Source: Clostridiales bacterium
GTDB taxonomy: Bacteria; Bacillota; Clostridia; Oscillospirales; Acutalibacteraceae
Reading direction: 5' to 3'
Length of the DNA: 64,000 nt
NCBI GenBank assembly: GCA_024690965.1
Contig: JAILOG010000007.1
Coordinates: 1-64,000 of the forward strand
Shown here: positions 17,038 to 25,800 of the stretch, piece by piece
Position numbering within the stretch: the stretch's first letter is position 1
Layout of the letters: every line of letters begins with the position of its first letter
Position numbers and translations under genes: made by a program
Notes under the pieces: generated by a model
The model's input: only the letters and a program-made list of their open reading frames with translations
What the model was told of the DNA's origin: nothing
The model's database searches: none

Positions 17038-17646
17038 TTATTTTAGAATCATTTTAAGTCCGACGAGCGAAAGCTCGTATATATTTCCGTTATCGTGCCG
17101 TATTCCTACGGCGTCCATCGCCTCGATCTGCTTCGGCGTTGCGTGCGAGTAAGGATATACTCCGTGCAGGAATTGCATAGCTGTTAAAAGCGTTTGTCTG
17201 CGTTCCGTGTCAGTTTTGTCGGGAAACGCTTTTTTCAGTATTTCATCAAAAAGCACTATGCTTCTGCCGTATGCTTTTTTAAACGATATGAGCCGTTCGA
17301 TGCGGCTGTTTTCCTCCATATCGTACAGATTGACCGCGAGCAGCTTGAGCATCAGTTCGCGCTTTTCAAGCGACCGGGCAAGCCGCTCAGCCAACTCACC
17401 TGCCTTCAATTCGTCCGCGCCGATCATTTCAAGTTCATCACACCACAGCATATATTCACGCTCAAACAAACGAAGAAATATTTCCTCTTTCGTTTGAAAG
17501 TAATTATATATTGACGGGCGAGAGCACGATGTTTCCGCGCTGATCTCTTTGATCGTCACATCTCTGAAATTCATTTTTTCATACAGCTTTTCACAGGCGT
17601 TCAGGATTTCTACTTCACGAACCTCTGCCGATTCTCTTGTTGACAT
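17038..17646 (-). CDS. TetR/AcrR-family repressor
   Basis: A 202-aa regulator. The start at 17646 is set by GGAGGG 5 nt upstream; a longer frame to 17778 would read through the promoter. The N-terminal helix-turn-helix is typical (FRDVTIKEISAETSCSRPSIYNYFQTKEEIF). The C-terminal ligand domain is specific to this protein. Its promoter is bracketed by two matching palindromes, so autoregulation is very likely, and the downstream dehydrogenase and flavodoxin should be controlled with it. Confidence 0.88.
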   Translation of the reverse strand: MSTRESAEVREVEILNACEKLYEKMNFRDVTIKEISAETSCSRPSIYNYFQTKEEIFLRLFEREYMLWCDELEMIGADELKAGELAERLARSLEKRELMLKLLAVNLYDMEENSRIERLISFKKAYGRSIVLFDEILKKAFPDKTDTERRQTLLTAMQFLHGVYPYSHATPKQIEAMDAVGIRHDNGNIYELSLVGLKMILK

Positions 17647-17675
17647 TATTGCCCTCCAAGTGCTTTGATAGTGTG

Positions 17676-17726
17676 CTGACACTGTGTCAGCAGTTGTATT
17701 ATAGCATATTGCTGACACGGTGTCAA
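17676..17726 (-). promoter_or_regulatory. autoregulated promoter with two TGACACnGTGTCA operators
   Basis: On the minus strand TTGACA (17721-17726), a 17-nt spacer and TATAAT (17698-17703). Operator 1 is the 15-bp palindrome CTGACAC-T-GTGTCAG at 17676-17690, downstream of the -10 near the transcription start. Operator 2 is TGACACGGTGTCA at 17713-17725, overlapping the -35. The centres are 36 bp apart. This fits a TetR-type repressor blocking polymerase. Confidence 0.85.
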
Positions 17727-17759
17727 TAGTTTTTCCGTTATTAATTATTCTATAAATGC

Positions 17760-17807
17760 AAAAAGCTCCGTAAATCATTGTATTATAACGATTTACGAAG
17801 CTTTTTT
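17760..17807 (-). terminator. bidirectional-type terminator of the two-component operon
   Basis: A long stem pairs AAAAAGCT and CGTAAATC with GATTTACG and AGCTTTTTT around one mismatch, with T-runs in both directions. It lies 10 nt past the stop of the histidine kinase gene and shields the TetR promoter. Confidence 0.85.
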
Positions 17808-17816
17808 TATCGCATA

Positions 17817-19091
17817 TTAATTCACAATTGGTAATTGCACCGTAAAAACAGCCTTGCCGTTATGGTATGAGGCTTTAATGCTTCCTTTGTGAGCATCCGT
17901 GATTGCTTTCGCGATAGAAAGTCCTAAGCCGTAATGATTATCCTCGTCGTTTCGTACTTCATCAATACGATAAAATCGTTCAAAAATGTGTTCGAGCTTT
18001 TCTTTTGGAATTTCATTGGCAGCGTTAATTACAGTTAAAACGGCGTTGTGATGCTCTGCTTTAAGCTTTAATTCAATTTCATTTGAGCCTTTTGAGTGAC
18101 TTATCGCGTTGTCAAGCAGTATGGCGACAAGCTGACTCAACTGCGCACTGTTGCCCGAAACATATATATTATCCTCTATATCACAGTTTACTGCTAAGCC
18201 CTTTTCAAAAGCAACGCTCTCAAACGGAAGCTCTCCGCCTGTAACAAGCTTGCTGAAATCCGTCTTTTCCATTGGGAAGCTACTGTTTTCGGCACGGGAA
18301 AGACTGAGAAGCTGCTTTATCAGCACACCCATTCTTTCGTTTTCATACTGAATGTTAGACAGCCATTCGTTTTCGCCGATTTGCCGTGTGAGCAGCTCTG
18401 CGTTCGCGCTTATTACCGACACGGGGGTTTTAAGCTCGTGCCCCGCATCAGATACGAACTGCTTTTGCCGCTTGTCATTTTCCTCTAAGGGCTTGACTAT
18501 TTTCTTGGCGAGGAATACGGACAGGAAAAACAGAATAACTATTGAAGCGCCACCTAAAATAAGTATATTTCTGAGCATTGTACTCATACTGTTATCCGTC
18601 ACGGTGCTGTCAATAAACGCGACAAGAGTATAACCGTCCTTTTCCTGCGTCATATACATAAGGTTGTCCACTCTGCCGGAGCTTTTGCCGGAGGAAAGTA
18701 CATCCTGTGCGTATTCGATGATATCATCTTCGCTTTTGAAATCATTTTTGCCGTTGTCCACTTTTAAAACCCCGCCGCTTTCGGAGAACGCCGCCGAGTA
18801 AAAGGTTGAAAGCTTGTAGGGCTCGTCATGTCTGAACATATGCCCGTCATCTTTGGGAGGCTCTTTGTCAGTAAAAGGCTCTTCGTCTGCAAAGGGCTTA
18901 TCTTCGGGATTCATTTTACCCGGCTGTTCATTTAGTGTATATGAGGAAGCATAACGTTCCAACATTTCGGTGTTTTGCTTTTTAATTTCATAATAGCTTG
19001 ACGCGTAAATCGTACAAAGCACGGCTCCCAGAAAAAGCACGAGTGACAGCATTATCGCTGCAACTATCTTTTTTCTTGATTTTTTAAACAT
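17817..19091 (-). CDS. sensor histidine kinase
   Basis: A 424-aa membrane kinase. Transmembrane segments lie near residues 9-31 and 162-185, around an extracellular sensor region containing an acidic stretch with two PFxD repeats. The cytoplasmic part has the HisKA box SDAGHELKTP with the phosphorylated His near residue 217, then the N box (LLDNAISHS), a DNHYGLGLSIAKA G box, and a short C-terminus. It phosphorylates the response regulator encoded just upstream; the two genes overlap by 8 bp. The signal is unknown. The divergent VTC operon is the likely target. Confidence 0.9.
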   Translation of the reverse strand: MFKKSRKKIVAAIMLSLVLFLGAVLCTIYASSYYEIKKQNTEMLERYASSYTLNEQPGKMNPEDKPFADEEPFTDKEPPKDDGHMFRHDEPYKLSTFYSAAFSESGGVLKVDNGKNDFKSEDDIIEYAQDVLSSGKSSGRVDNLMYMTQEKDGYTLVAFIDSTVTDNSMSTMLRNILILGGASIVILFFLSVFLAKKIVKPLEENDKRQKQFVSDAGHELKTPVSVISANAELLTRQIGENEWLSNIQYENERMGVLIKQLLSLSRAENSSFPMEKTDFSKLVTGGELPFESVAFEKGLAVNCDIEDNIYVSGNSAQLSQLVAILLDNAISHSKGSNEIELKLKAEHHNAVLTVINAANEIPKEKLEHIFERFYRIDEVRNDEDNHYGLGLSIAKAITDAHKGSIKASYHNGKAVFTVQLPIVN

Positions 19092-19767
19092 TGTCGCACC
19101 TCAATTCATAGCCTATTCCGCGCACGGCTTTTATTATGGTTTTGGCGTCGATAAAGGCAAGCTTTTTGCGTGTGAACGACATATACACCTCTACATTGTT
19201 ATATTCGGAATCACTGTCAAAGCCCCAGATTTTCAACGCAAGCTGCTCTCTGCTCAAAATGCGCTGCTGATTTGCTATCATATACTCTAAAATGCGAAGC
19301 TCCTTTTCGCCGAGCCGCACGCTTTGACCGTTTGATGTGCAGGTGAGCGTCGCAGTGTTAGTCTCTAAAGATATATCGCCGAACGATAAGCTGCCGTCTT
19401 TTGAGTTTATGTTCCGTCTGCAAAGCGCGCGTATTCTCGCAAGCAGCTCTTTTGTCATAAAAGGCTTTGTGAGGTAGTCGTCCGCGCCGCTGTCGAGACC
19501 GTATACCTTATCGTCAAGCTCGCCTTTCGCGGTGAGCATAAGGATAGGCGTTTTGATGCCCTTCGCTCTTACCTCCTTTGCGACCTGAAAGCCGTTTTTT
19601 ATCGGCATCATCACATCAAGGATGATAACATCATACTCACCGGCTTCAATAAATTCAAGCGCGTCGGCACCGTTTTCGGCATGGTCCACCTCGTAATTTT
19701 CAAGCTGTAAAAGCTTGCATAATGCCTTTGCCATTCTTTTTTCGTCTTCCGCAAGCAGTATTTTCAT
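19084..19767 (-). CDS. OmpR-family response regulator
   Basis: A 227-aa regulator. The receiver domain has acidic residues in AEDEK, the phosphoryl acceptor Asp51 in ILDVMMP, and Lys in LTKPF. The C-terminal half is a winged helix (LGEKELRILEYMI...EVYMSFTRKKL...VRGIGYEL). It is the first gene of a two-gene operon with the kinase. Both its own promoter and the divergent VTC promoter carry the same tandem 11-bp repeat, its probable binding site. Confidence 0.92.
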   Translation of the reverse strand: MKILLAEDEKRMAKALCKLLQLENYEVDHAENGADALEFIEAGEYDVIILDVMMPIKNGFQVAKEVRAKGIKTPILMLTAKGELDDKVYGLDSGADDYLTKPFMTKELLARIRALCRRNINSKDGSLSFGDISLETNTATLTCTSNGQSVRLGEKELRILEYMIANQQRILSREQLALKIWGFDSDSEYNNVEVYMSFTRKKLAFIDAKTIIKAVRGIGYELRCDNV

Positions 19768-19792
19768 TTATATCACCGTCCCTGTGCGCTTA

Positions 19793-19824
19793 ATTATACC
19801 ATAAATTATTGAGAAAAGATTGAA
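19793..19824 (-). promoter_or_regulatory. response regulator promoter with tandem repeat box
   Basis: On the minus strand, two 11-bp units TTCAATCTTTT (19814-19824) and CTCAATAATTT (19803-19813) are followed after 4 nt by TATAAT (19793-19798). The architecture matches the divergent promoter at 19922-19953 and replaces a standard -35, as expected for activation by an OmpR-type regulator. Confidence 0.6.
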
Positions 19825-19921
19825 AATCAAACATATTTCAGTCTTTTTTTATTTTTTAATATATAAAGGAACGCCGTATTTCTTTCTGCCGAAAATTTTT
19901 TAAAATTTAAAATTTAAAACC

Positions 19922-19953
19922 TTCAATCTTCATTCAATGTTCACCCTTAAAAT
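19922..19953 (+). promoter_or_regulatory. VTC operon promoter with tandem repeat box
   Basis: Two direct 11-bp units TTCAATCTTCA (19922-19932) and TTCAATGTTCA (19933-19943) differ at one position and are followed after 4 nt by TAAAAT (19948-19953). The spacing equals one helical turn per unit. Repeat, spacing and distance to the -10 are the same as in the regulator's own promoter. Confidence 0.65.
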
Positions 19954-20008
19954 AATAACCATCAAAGGCAAGCAAATCAGCAAATGCCTAAAGATTGGAG
20001 AGCTTAAT

Positions 20009-20749
20009 ATGATGAATACTTTAACAGCTCCTGTGACCGTAGATCCGAATGATCCTATCGCGGTTATGAAAAGGTACGAATTAAAATATGTTCTAAGTGA
20101 AGAACAGACAGCTTTTTTGAAAGAAGGTATAAAGGGAGATATGCGGCCTGACAGCTACGGACTGACGACAATTACGTCACTCTATTACGACACACCCGAC
20201 CACAGGCTCATTCGGGAATCTTTAGATAAGCCAGACTTCAAAGAAAAAATACGCCTACGCTCCTACGGGCAGGCAACAGTAAGCTCACCCGTATTTTTAG
20301 AGCTTAAACGCAAGGCTTACGGTATTGTCTACAAGCGGAGAGTACAATCAACTGTATTACTCGCCGAGAGATTTTTCGACGGCGAAAGTTATACCGGCAA
20401 TGAAAGTCAAATACAAAGGGAAATAACAAACTTTATAGGCAATTACAACAATCTCAGGCCGTCATGTATCATTATATATGACAGGACAGCCTATTTTGAG
20501 CCGGACGGAGACTTAAGGCTTACGATCGACGAAAATCCAAGATACAGAATGGATGACCTTGATCTTACATCTTCACTAAGCGGCATACCTCTTTTAAATG
20601 AGGGCGGCAGCATTCTTGAAATAAAGGTACAGGACGCGATACCGTTATGGCTTTCCGCTCTTTTATCAAAGGGCAGGATCTACAAAAACAGCTTTTCGAA
20701 ATACGGCGAAGCTTACAGGCGCGAATTACTCGCGGCGGCAAATCAATAA
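20009..20749 (+). CDS. VTC-type polyphosphate polymerase domain protein
   Basis: A 246-aa protein. The start at 20009 follows TTGGAG by 8 nt; the longer frame from 19937 begins inside the promoter. It is a VTC domain, related to the catalytic tunnel of yeast vacuolar transporter chaperone: KRYELKYVLSEEQ, LYYDTPDHRLIRESL, EKIRLRSYG, FLELKRKAYGIVYKRR, EIKV and YKNSFSKYGEAY provide the paired basic and acidic residues of a triphosphate tunnel. In bacteria this family almost always accompanies DUF4956 and a CotH or beta-helix secreted protein, as here. The actual substrate is unproven. Confidence 0.85.
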   Translation: MMNTLTAPVTVDPNDPIAVMKRYELKYVLSEEQTAFLKEGIKGDMRPDSYGLTTITSLYYDTPDHRLIRESLDKPDFKEKIRLRSYGQATVSSPVFLELKRKAYGIVYKRRVQSTVLLAERFFDGESYTGNESQIQREITNFIGNYNNLRPSCIIIYDRTAYFEPDGDLRLTIDENPRYRMDDLDLTSSLSGIPLLNEGGSILEIKVQDAIPLWLSALLSKGRIYKNSFSKYGEAYRRELLAAANQ

Positions 20750-20765
20750 TGAAAGGATGAATACC

Positions 20766-21446
20766 ATGAATACAATCTTTAATTCTATTTACTCAACGCC
20801 TGTAACGGCAACACAGTTTTTCCTGATGTGCGCGGTTTCACTTGTCACAGGACTTATCTATTCTTATATTATCTCGTTTCGGATACGCTCCACAAAACGC
20901 TTCTTTCTCGTTACAACGATTTTGCCGATAACGGTAGCGACTGTTATAACATTTGTAAACGGTAATATAGGCGCAGGTGTTGCCATAGGCGGCGCGTTCG
21001 CTCTTATCAGGTTCAGAAGCGCGCAGGGCAGCGCGGATGAGCTGGCGGCTATTTTTATCGCAATGGCATCGGGCATTGCCTTCGGAATGGGATATTTGGG
21101 TTACGGCGTAACAATTCTGTTGGGACTTGCCGTTTTGTATTTCATTTTATCGACGCTTCCCATATTCGAGCATAAGAGCATGGCGCAGGATATGCTTCTT
21201 AAAATAACGATACCTGAATTGCTTGAATACAACGGCGCGTTTGACGAGATCTTTGACCGTTATCTCAAAAAAATTGAAATAGCCGGGGTAAAAACTACCG
21301 GTATGGGCTCAATGTTCAAGCTGACCTATAAAATACAAATGAAAGATAAGCTTATGGAAAAGGCTTTTATAGATGAGCTTCGCACCAAAAACGGCAATCT
21401 TGAAATCTCAATTTTACCTTACAGCGAAAACACAACACAACTTTGA
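20766..21446 (+). CDS. DUF4956 membrane protein
   Basis: A 226-aa membrane protein. The start at 20766 is chosen because AAAGG lies 9 nt upstream; an ATG three codons earlier touches that site. Four or five transmembrane segments occupy the first 140 residues, with the conserved block GVAIGGAFALIRFRSAQGSADELAAIF split between loop and helix. The last 80 residues are a soluble ferredoxin-like region. The function is unknown, but the fixed linkage to VTC proteins suggests a membrane partner of that enzyme. It starts 16 nt after the VTC gene. Confidence 0.85.
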   Translation: MNTIFNSIYSTPVTATQFFLMCAVSLVTGLIYSYIISFRIRSTKRFFLVTTILPITVATVITFVNGNIGAGVAIGGAFALIRFRSAQGSADELAAIFIAMASGIAFGMGYLGYGVTILLGLAVLYFILSTLPIFEHKSMAQDMLLKITIPELLEYNGAFDEIFDRYLKKIEIAGVKTTGMGSMFKLTYKIQMKDKLMEKAFIDELRTKNGNLEISILPYSENTTQL

Positions 21447-21487
21447 TTTACACGACTTAAATTCATGTCAAAAAGGAGGCTGACACC

Positions 21488-23299
21488 ATGAAAAAGATTA
21501 TAACTATATTGCTTTGCATAGCAATACTTACTATGCTTATGACCGCTTGCGAAAGCCCCACGGATAACACCTTAAGCACGGCTGTATCAAATACTTCATC
21601 TGTATATACAAGCGAGAGCGACAATGTGCAGTCAATTTCCTACAGCGGCAAAGATAGCGACTTAAACGAATATTTCGCGGACGGCGACTATAAGGATGTG
21701 ACAAATGAAAACTACGACGCGGAAATAACACTTTCCGGCTCTCAGGGTACCATATCCGATACAACAAGAGGAAGCAGCGGCAGTGAGGTCTCAATAACAT
21801 CAAAAGGCGTATACCATGTAACGGGAAGCTCCGACGGCGCGGTGATAGTCATAAACGACACACTTGAATCGGGCAATGTATACCTTGTGCTTGACAATGT
21901 AACCATGATAAACAGCAAAACCGCCTGTATTAGGGCTGACGCTTGCGATAAGCTTATAATTCAGTGCGTAGGCGAAAACAAGCTTACCATGACAGCAAGT
22001 GAAAAGGACGGTAAAATCGACGGCGCGATCTATTCTAAAGACGATGTAACGATAAACGGCAGCGGCACGTTAAGTGTAACCTCAAGCTTACATGGAATAG
22101 TCTGCAACGATGATTTGAAGCTCACCGGCGCGACCCTTAATGTAAACGCCGAGTCGATAGGGCTTAAAGCCGGCGATTCCGTAAGAATAGGCGGCTCCAC
22201 GGCAAGCATTACATCGGGTCATGACGGCATTCAGATCGAAAACGACGAGGGCGACAGTTATCTGTATATGGAAAGCGGAACCGTCACCATAGACGCGGGC
22301 TACGACGGTATTGATGTTGACACATCGGGTAACACATTTACAGGCTATGTTACACTTGTGAGCGGCACGCTTGACATAACGGCAGGCGGCGGCAGCGGAA
22401 ACTCAAAGGACAGCGACAAATCTCAAAAGGGTATTAAATGCGAGGGCGATATCAATATTTCAGATATTACCTTGAATGTATCAAGCCCGGATGACGCTGT
22501 TCATTCCAATACTAATATTACACTTAACAGCGGTAAGCTTACGCTTTCAAGCAGTGACGACGGAATTACAGCGACATCCGCTTTAAATATTAATGACGGT
22601 CAGCTCACCGTTTTAAAATCATATGAGGGCTTGGAAGCCGAAACGATCAATATTGCAGGCGGCAAATTGTCAGTTTGCGCAAGCGACGACGGCATTAACG
22701 CGGCAGGCGGCTCCGACAGCACATCAACAGAGCAAGGTCCGTGGTCGAGTTCATCTTCAACAGGTACGCTCAACATCTCAGGCGGAAGCGTTTATGTAAA
22801 CGCGAAAGGCGACGGGCTTGACTCCAACGGCTCTATCTATGTATCAGGCGGACTTGTTATAGTGGAAGGTTCCGAAGATAACGGCAATGGCGCGCTTGAT
22901 AAGGGCGACAGTCCTGATTGCATCGCAAGTATCACAGGCGGATGCGTGCTGGCGATCGGCTCAAGCGGTATGGCTGTAAACTTTGACAGCGGATCACAGT
23001 GCTCAGCGCTTGTAAGCCTTTCGGGGCAGGCAGGCACGACAATCACCGTTGACGACGGCTCAGGCTTTGAGTTTACAACAAGCAAGAGCTTTTCAAGCAT
23101 AGTATATTCTTCCCCGAGTTTATCGCAGGGCAATTCTTATACGATAAGCGCAGGAAATTCCACGGCAACTATGGATTTTACGTCCTCGCTTTATTACAGT
23201 GAGATAATCGGTATGGGCGGACCCGGCGGCATGGGAGGTCCCGGTGGAAATATGGGCGCACCCGGCGGCGGTATGGGCGGTCCAAGAGGCGGTTGGTAA
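21488..23299 (+). CDS. beta-helix lipoprotein with DUF4353 carbohydrate-binding-like domain
   Basis: A 603-aa lipoprotein with lipobox MTAC and Cys21. After a short linker, residues 75-560 form repeated short strands of the type GTLNISGGSVYVNAKGDGLDSNG, the pattern of the right-handed beta-helix domain DUF4353. The C-terminus is a Gly/Met/Pro-rich tail (MGGPGG repeats). An AAAGGAGG site lies 8 nt upstream. It is the last gene of the VTC-DUF4956 operon, so it may be the surface element of that system. No hydrolase motif is visible. Confidence 0.8.
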   Translation: MKKIITILLCIAILTMLMTACESPTDNTLSTAVSNTSSVYTSESDNVQSISYSGKDSDLNEYFADGDYKDVTNENYDAEITLSGSQGTISDTTRGSSGSEVSITSKGVYHVTGSSDGAVIVINDTLESGNVYLVLDNVTMINSKTACIRADACDKLIIQCVGENKLTMTASEKDGKIDGAIYSKDDVTINGSGTLSVTSSLHGIVCNDDLKLTGATLNVNAESIGLKAGDSVRIGGSTASITSGHDGIQIENDEGDSYLYMESGTVTIDAGYDGIDVDTSGNTFTGYVTLVSGTLDITAGGGSGNSKDSDKSQKGIKCEGDINISDITLNVSSPDDAVHSNTNITLNSGKLTLSSSDDGITATSALNINDGQLTVLKSYEGLEAETINIAGGKLSVCASDDGINAAGGSDSTSTEQGPWSSSSSTGTLNISGGSVYVNAKGDGLDSNGSIYVSGGLVIVEGSEDNGNGALDKGDSPDCIASITGGCVLAIGSSGMAVNFDSGSQCSALVSLSGQAGTTITVDDGSGFEFTTSKSFSSIVYSSPSLSQGNSYTISAGNSTATMDFTSSLYYSEIIGMGGPGGMGGPGGNMGAPGGGMGGPRGGW

Positions 23300-23329
23300 A
23301 GACATATAAATAGTATTAACTGAACAAAA

Positions 23330-23351
23330 TGCCGGTTTAATCGGCAATTTT
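23330..23351 (+). terminator. terminator of the VTC operon
   Basis: Stem TGCCG/CGGCA with a 7-nt loop, followed by ATTTTTAG, 31 nt after the stop codon. Confidence 0.75.
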
Positions 23352-23371
23352 TAGTTAGATTAGATTAAAGA

Positions 23372-23420
23372 ATTACCTGACGATATCCAAACCTTTCAAG
23401 AGAGGATATCATCAGGTAAT
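23372..23420. other. long hairpin in the gap before tRNA-Leu
   Basis: ATTACCTGA and GATATCC pair with GGATATC and TCAGGTAAT (9 and 7 bp around one A-C mismatch) across a 15-nt loop. It lies 21 nt after a normal terminator and is itself followed by TTATAATATT. No gene is seen between 23300 and 23623; the hairpin is the only structure in it and may be a backup terminator or a small RNA. Confidence 0.45.
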
Positions 23421-23623
23421 TTATAATATTGTGATAGTTTTGTTTTATCGTGACGATAATAACATATTTACAAAAAACCGTAAATTTTTATTAGCAGTGC
23501 AATTGGTATGAGCAAAAATCCTAAAAGCATTGTATTTTCTTCAAAAAACAGAACAAAAAAGTGTGCAACCAGCGTGCAACAGAAACGATTTTTAACAATT
23601 CCAAGCTGATTTATGTAAAAAAT

Positions 23624-23667
23624 AAAAATGCCGAAACAGCGCATAAATACAGGCTGTTCGAGCATTT
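23624..23667 (-). terminator. terminator of tRNA-Leu
   Basis: On the minus strand, AAAAATGC and CGAACAGC pair with GCTGTTTCG and GCATTTTT with small bulges, then the sequence continues T-rich. It starts right after the CCA end. Confidence 0.75.
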
Positions 23668-23668
23668 T

Positions 23669-23756
23669 TGGTGCCGGTGGCCGGACTTGAACCGGCACGG
23701 ATTTGTGGTCCGAGGGATTTTAAGTCCCTTGTGTCTGCCTATTCCACCACACCGGC
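23669..23756 (-). tRNA. tRNA-Leu (TAA)
   Basis: A class II tRNA on the minus strand. The acceptor is GCCGGTG paired with CACCGGC, and CCA is encoded. The anticodon arm AGGGA-CTTAAAA-TCCCT gives anticodon TAA. The long variable arm is typical of leucine tRNA, and the T arm is GCCGG-TTCAAGT-CCGGC. Confidence 0.95.
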
Positions 23757-23843
23757 GTATTGCCCATTCATCGGGCAACGAATGGGATTATATCATAATA
23801 AGCTCTAAAAATCAACTGTTTTTATAAACATTTTTACCGTGCT

Positions 23844-24197
23844 TTAAATAACGCCCATACCCGTGAGTATGTTTGTCCACCAATAGCACATATCAAGGTA
23901 GAGAATAAAGGAATACACGCATAACAATATGCTTATTATTGAACACACCAGCCCAAAAACAGAAGCTTTGTTGCCGCGAACGGTAGCGTTTGAAATGCAG
24001 GAAGTAAAAATCCCTATAATTCCGAAAATGAGTCCTACAAAAACAAGACCCGCTGCCGTTCCTTTGCTTATTTTTCCCGTTATATCAAGAATCACGCACA
24101 TACTGCTGAAACATACTGTCAATATTATCGACAAGATGCCGAACAACACCGACAAACCGCCGTATGATCTTTGTTTTTTCTCTGTTTTTGTGTCCAT
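23844..24197 (-). CDS. small DUF4190-like membrane protein
   Basis: A 117-aa membrane protein. Three hydrophobic segments are clear: residues 14-36, 45-68 and 77-101. The pattern GLVFVGLIFGIIGI resembles DUF4190-type small membrane proteins of Firmicutes. The N-terminus is basic and cytoplasmic-looking. AGGAG lies 7 nt upstream. It is a single gene between tRNA-Leu and the SDR gene; function unknown. Confidence 0.65.
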   Translation of the reverse strand: MDTKTEKKQRSYGGLSVLFGILSIILTVCFSSMCVILDITGKISKGTAAGLVFVGLIFGIIGIFTSCISNATVRGNKASVFGLVCSIISILLCVYSFILYLDMCYWWTNILTGMGVI

Positions 24198-24282
24198 AAC
24201 AATGCTCCTTCACTCTAATAAATGCAAATGAATTATATAACATAATTATAGTGTTTGTCAATATTTAACCGATACGACCCTG

Positions 24283-25011
24283 TTAGATAAATCCGCCGTC
24301 TACACCCAAAACCTGACCCGTGATAAAATCCGATCCTGCGTCGGCGAAAAACAAGGCTGCCGCCGCAACATCGTAAGGCGTTCCAAGCCGCGCGCAGGGA
24401 GTTCTGCTTATCAGCTCCGCTTTTTCCTGAGCGGAAAATATGTTAAGCATATCGGTATCAATAACACCAGGGGTTATGCAGTTCACCGTTATGCCGCAGG
24501 GAGCATATTCTTTAGAGAGAGCTTTTGTAAAACCTATTACCCCGGCTTTAACGGCACTGTAATGAGCCTCGCAGGATGCGCCTCTCTCTCCCCACATTGA
24601 AGATATATTTATTATTCTGCCAAATCTGTGCGGCAACATATCCTTTACAGCATATTTCGTGCAATATATAACGCTGCTCAAGTCACAGGCACATAGGTTT
24701 TGCCACTGAAGGTCTGTTACCTCGTCAAACGGCTTATACAGAGCTTTGCCTGCGTTATTTATGAGAACGTCTATTTTGCCGAAACGGGAAACAACATCGT
24801 ATGTGAGCCTCTTTGCCTCCTCTTCACGGGAAACATCCGCTTTGAATATCTCAGCGCTTAAACCGTTTGACAGTATATCGCTTTTCAGGATTTCCGCCTC
24901 TTTTTGGCTGTTGTTATAGTTTATCGCAACATTATAACCTTTCCGGGCAAAAGCTATTGCGCAACCTTTGCCTATACCGCGTGCCGCACCTGTTATAAGT
25001 ACTGTTTTCAT
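24283..25011 (-). CDS. short-chain dehydrogenase/reductase (FabG-like)
   Basis: A 242-aa SDR enzyme. The start at 25011 follows AAAGGAT, which lies inside the end of the upstream gene; an earlier frame to 25053 would overlap that gene by 38 bp. The coenzyme motif TGAARGIG is at 7-14. NNAG follows near 86-89, the catalytic Ser is in INISSMWGE, and the YSAVK Tyr-Lys pair precedes PGVIDTDM. The closest family is 3-oxoacyl-ACP reductase, but with no fatty acid gene nearby the substrate stays open. It is co-transcribed with the kinase-like gene, 4 nt apart. Confidence 0.85.
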   Translation of the reverse strand: MKTVLITGAARGIGKGCAIAFARKGYNVAINYNNSQKEAEILKSDILSNGLSAEIFKADVSREEEAKRLTYDVVSRFGKIDVLINNAGKALYKPFDEVTDLQWQNLCACDLSSVIYCTKYAVKDMLPHRFGRIINISSMWGERGASCEAHYSAVKAGVIGFTKALSKEYAPCGITVNCITPGVIDTDMLNIFSAQEKAELISRTPCARLGTPYDVAAAALFFADAGSDFITGQVLGVDGGFI

Positions 25012-25015
25012 TTGC

Positions 25016-25651
25016 TTATCCTTTGGCGTTTTCTTCGCAGAATCTGCGCACATATTCTTTAATGACTTCTATACTGCCCGCCTCACCGAGCTTTGCGCTG
25101 TTAATGCACAGATCGTAGTTCTGCATATTTCCCCACTTTTGTGATGTATAAAAATTATAATAATTGGCGCGGGTTTTATCTGTTTTGTTTATGGTGCTTT
25201 CAGCCTTGTCGGGTGAAATATCATAAAGTCTGCATGCGCGCTCTTTGCGATACTCCATATCTGCGTATATAAATACACGGATAAGGTTTTTGCGTTCACG
25301 CAAAACGTAATCTCCGCATCTGCCTATTATAACGCACGGACCCTTGCTCGCCAGATCGTTGATTATATTATGCTGAGCAATATATAAACGGTCGTTGTCG
25401 GGCATACTGCTTATAGGAGAAAATGTATTGCCAACGCTGTAGATCCCCATAGACAGAGCATAAAGCAGGCTGTTTACAGCGCGCTCGTCCACATTGGAAA
25501 AGACATTTGGGTCAACGCCTGCCTTTTTTGCGGCTTCGGTCAAAAGCTCTCTGTCATAATATGGCATACCGAGAGCCTCGGCAAGCTTTTCGCCGATTAT
25601 TCTGCCTCCGCTGCCGAATTGGCGAGCAATGGTTATTACACAATCATACAT
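25016..25651 (-). CDS. cytidylate kinase-like family protein
   Basis: A 211-aa protein. The start at 25651 follows AAGGAGGG by 7 nt; the 38 codons upstream have no ribosome site. The N-terminus ITIARQFGSGGRIIGEKLA is the modified P-loop of the cytidylate kinase-like family, followed by MPYYDRELL and VIIGRCGDYVL. Family members are common in Clostridia and act as nucleotide or small-molecule kinases of unproven specificity. It is distinct from Cmk proper, which has a GPAGSGKS loop. First gene of a two-gene operon with the SDR gene. Confidence 0.8.
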   Translation of the reverse strand: MYDCVITIARQFGSGGRIIGEKLAEALGMPYYDRELLTEAAKKAGVDPNVFSNVDERAVNSLLYALSMGIYSVGNTFSPISSMPDNDRLYIAQHNIINDLASKGPCVIIGRCGDYVLRERKNLIRVFIYADMEYRKERACRLYDISPDKAESTINKTDKTRANYYNFYTSQKWGNMQNYDLCINSAKLGEAGSIEVIKEYVRRFCEENAKG

Positions 25652-25800
25652 TATAGAGCCCTCCTTAAATAAAAAAACAGATTTGATATTTAAGCGCTTT
25701 TTGCAAATAATACGTATATCATATATATAATAACACATTATTTGGAAAATTTCATCGTTTTTCAAAAATTTGTTTTATCGATTTTTGCAAAGGTAATGAT

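Noticed and set aside
16172-17152. A 326-codon plus-strand frame opposite the alcohol dehydrogenase
   Set aside because: The dehydrogenase on the other strand has full family motifs; this frame is its GC-driven shadow.
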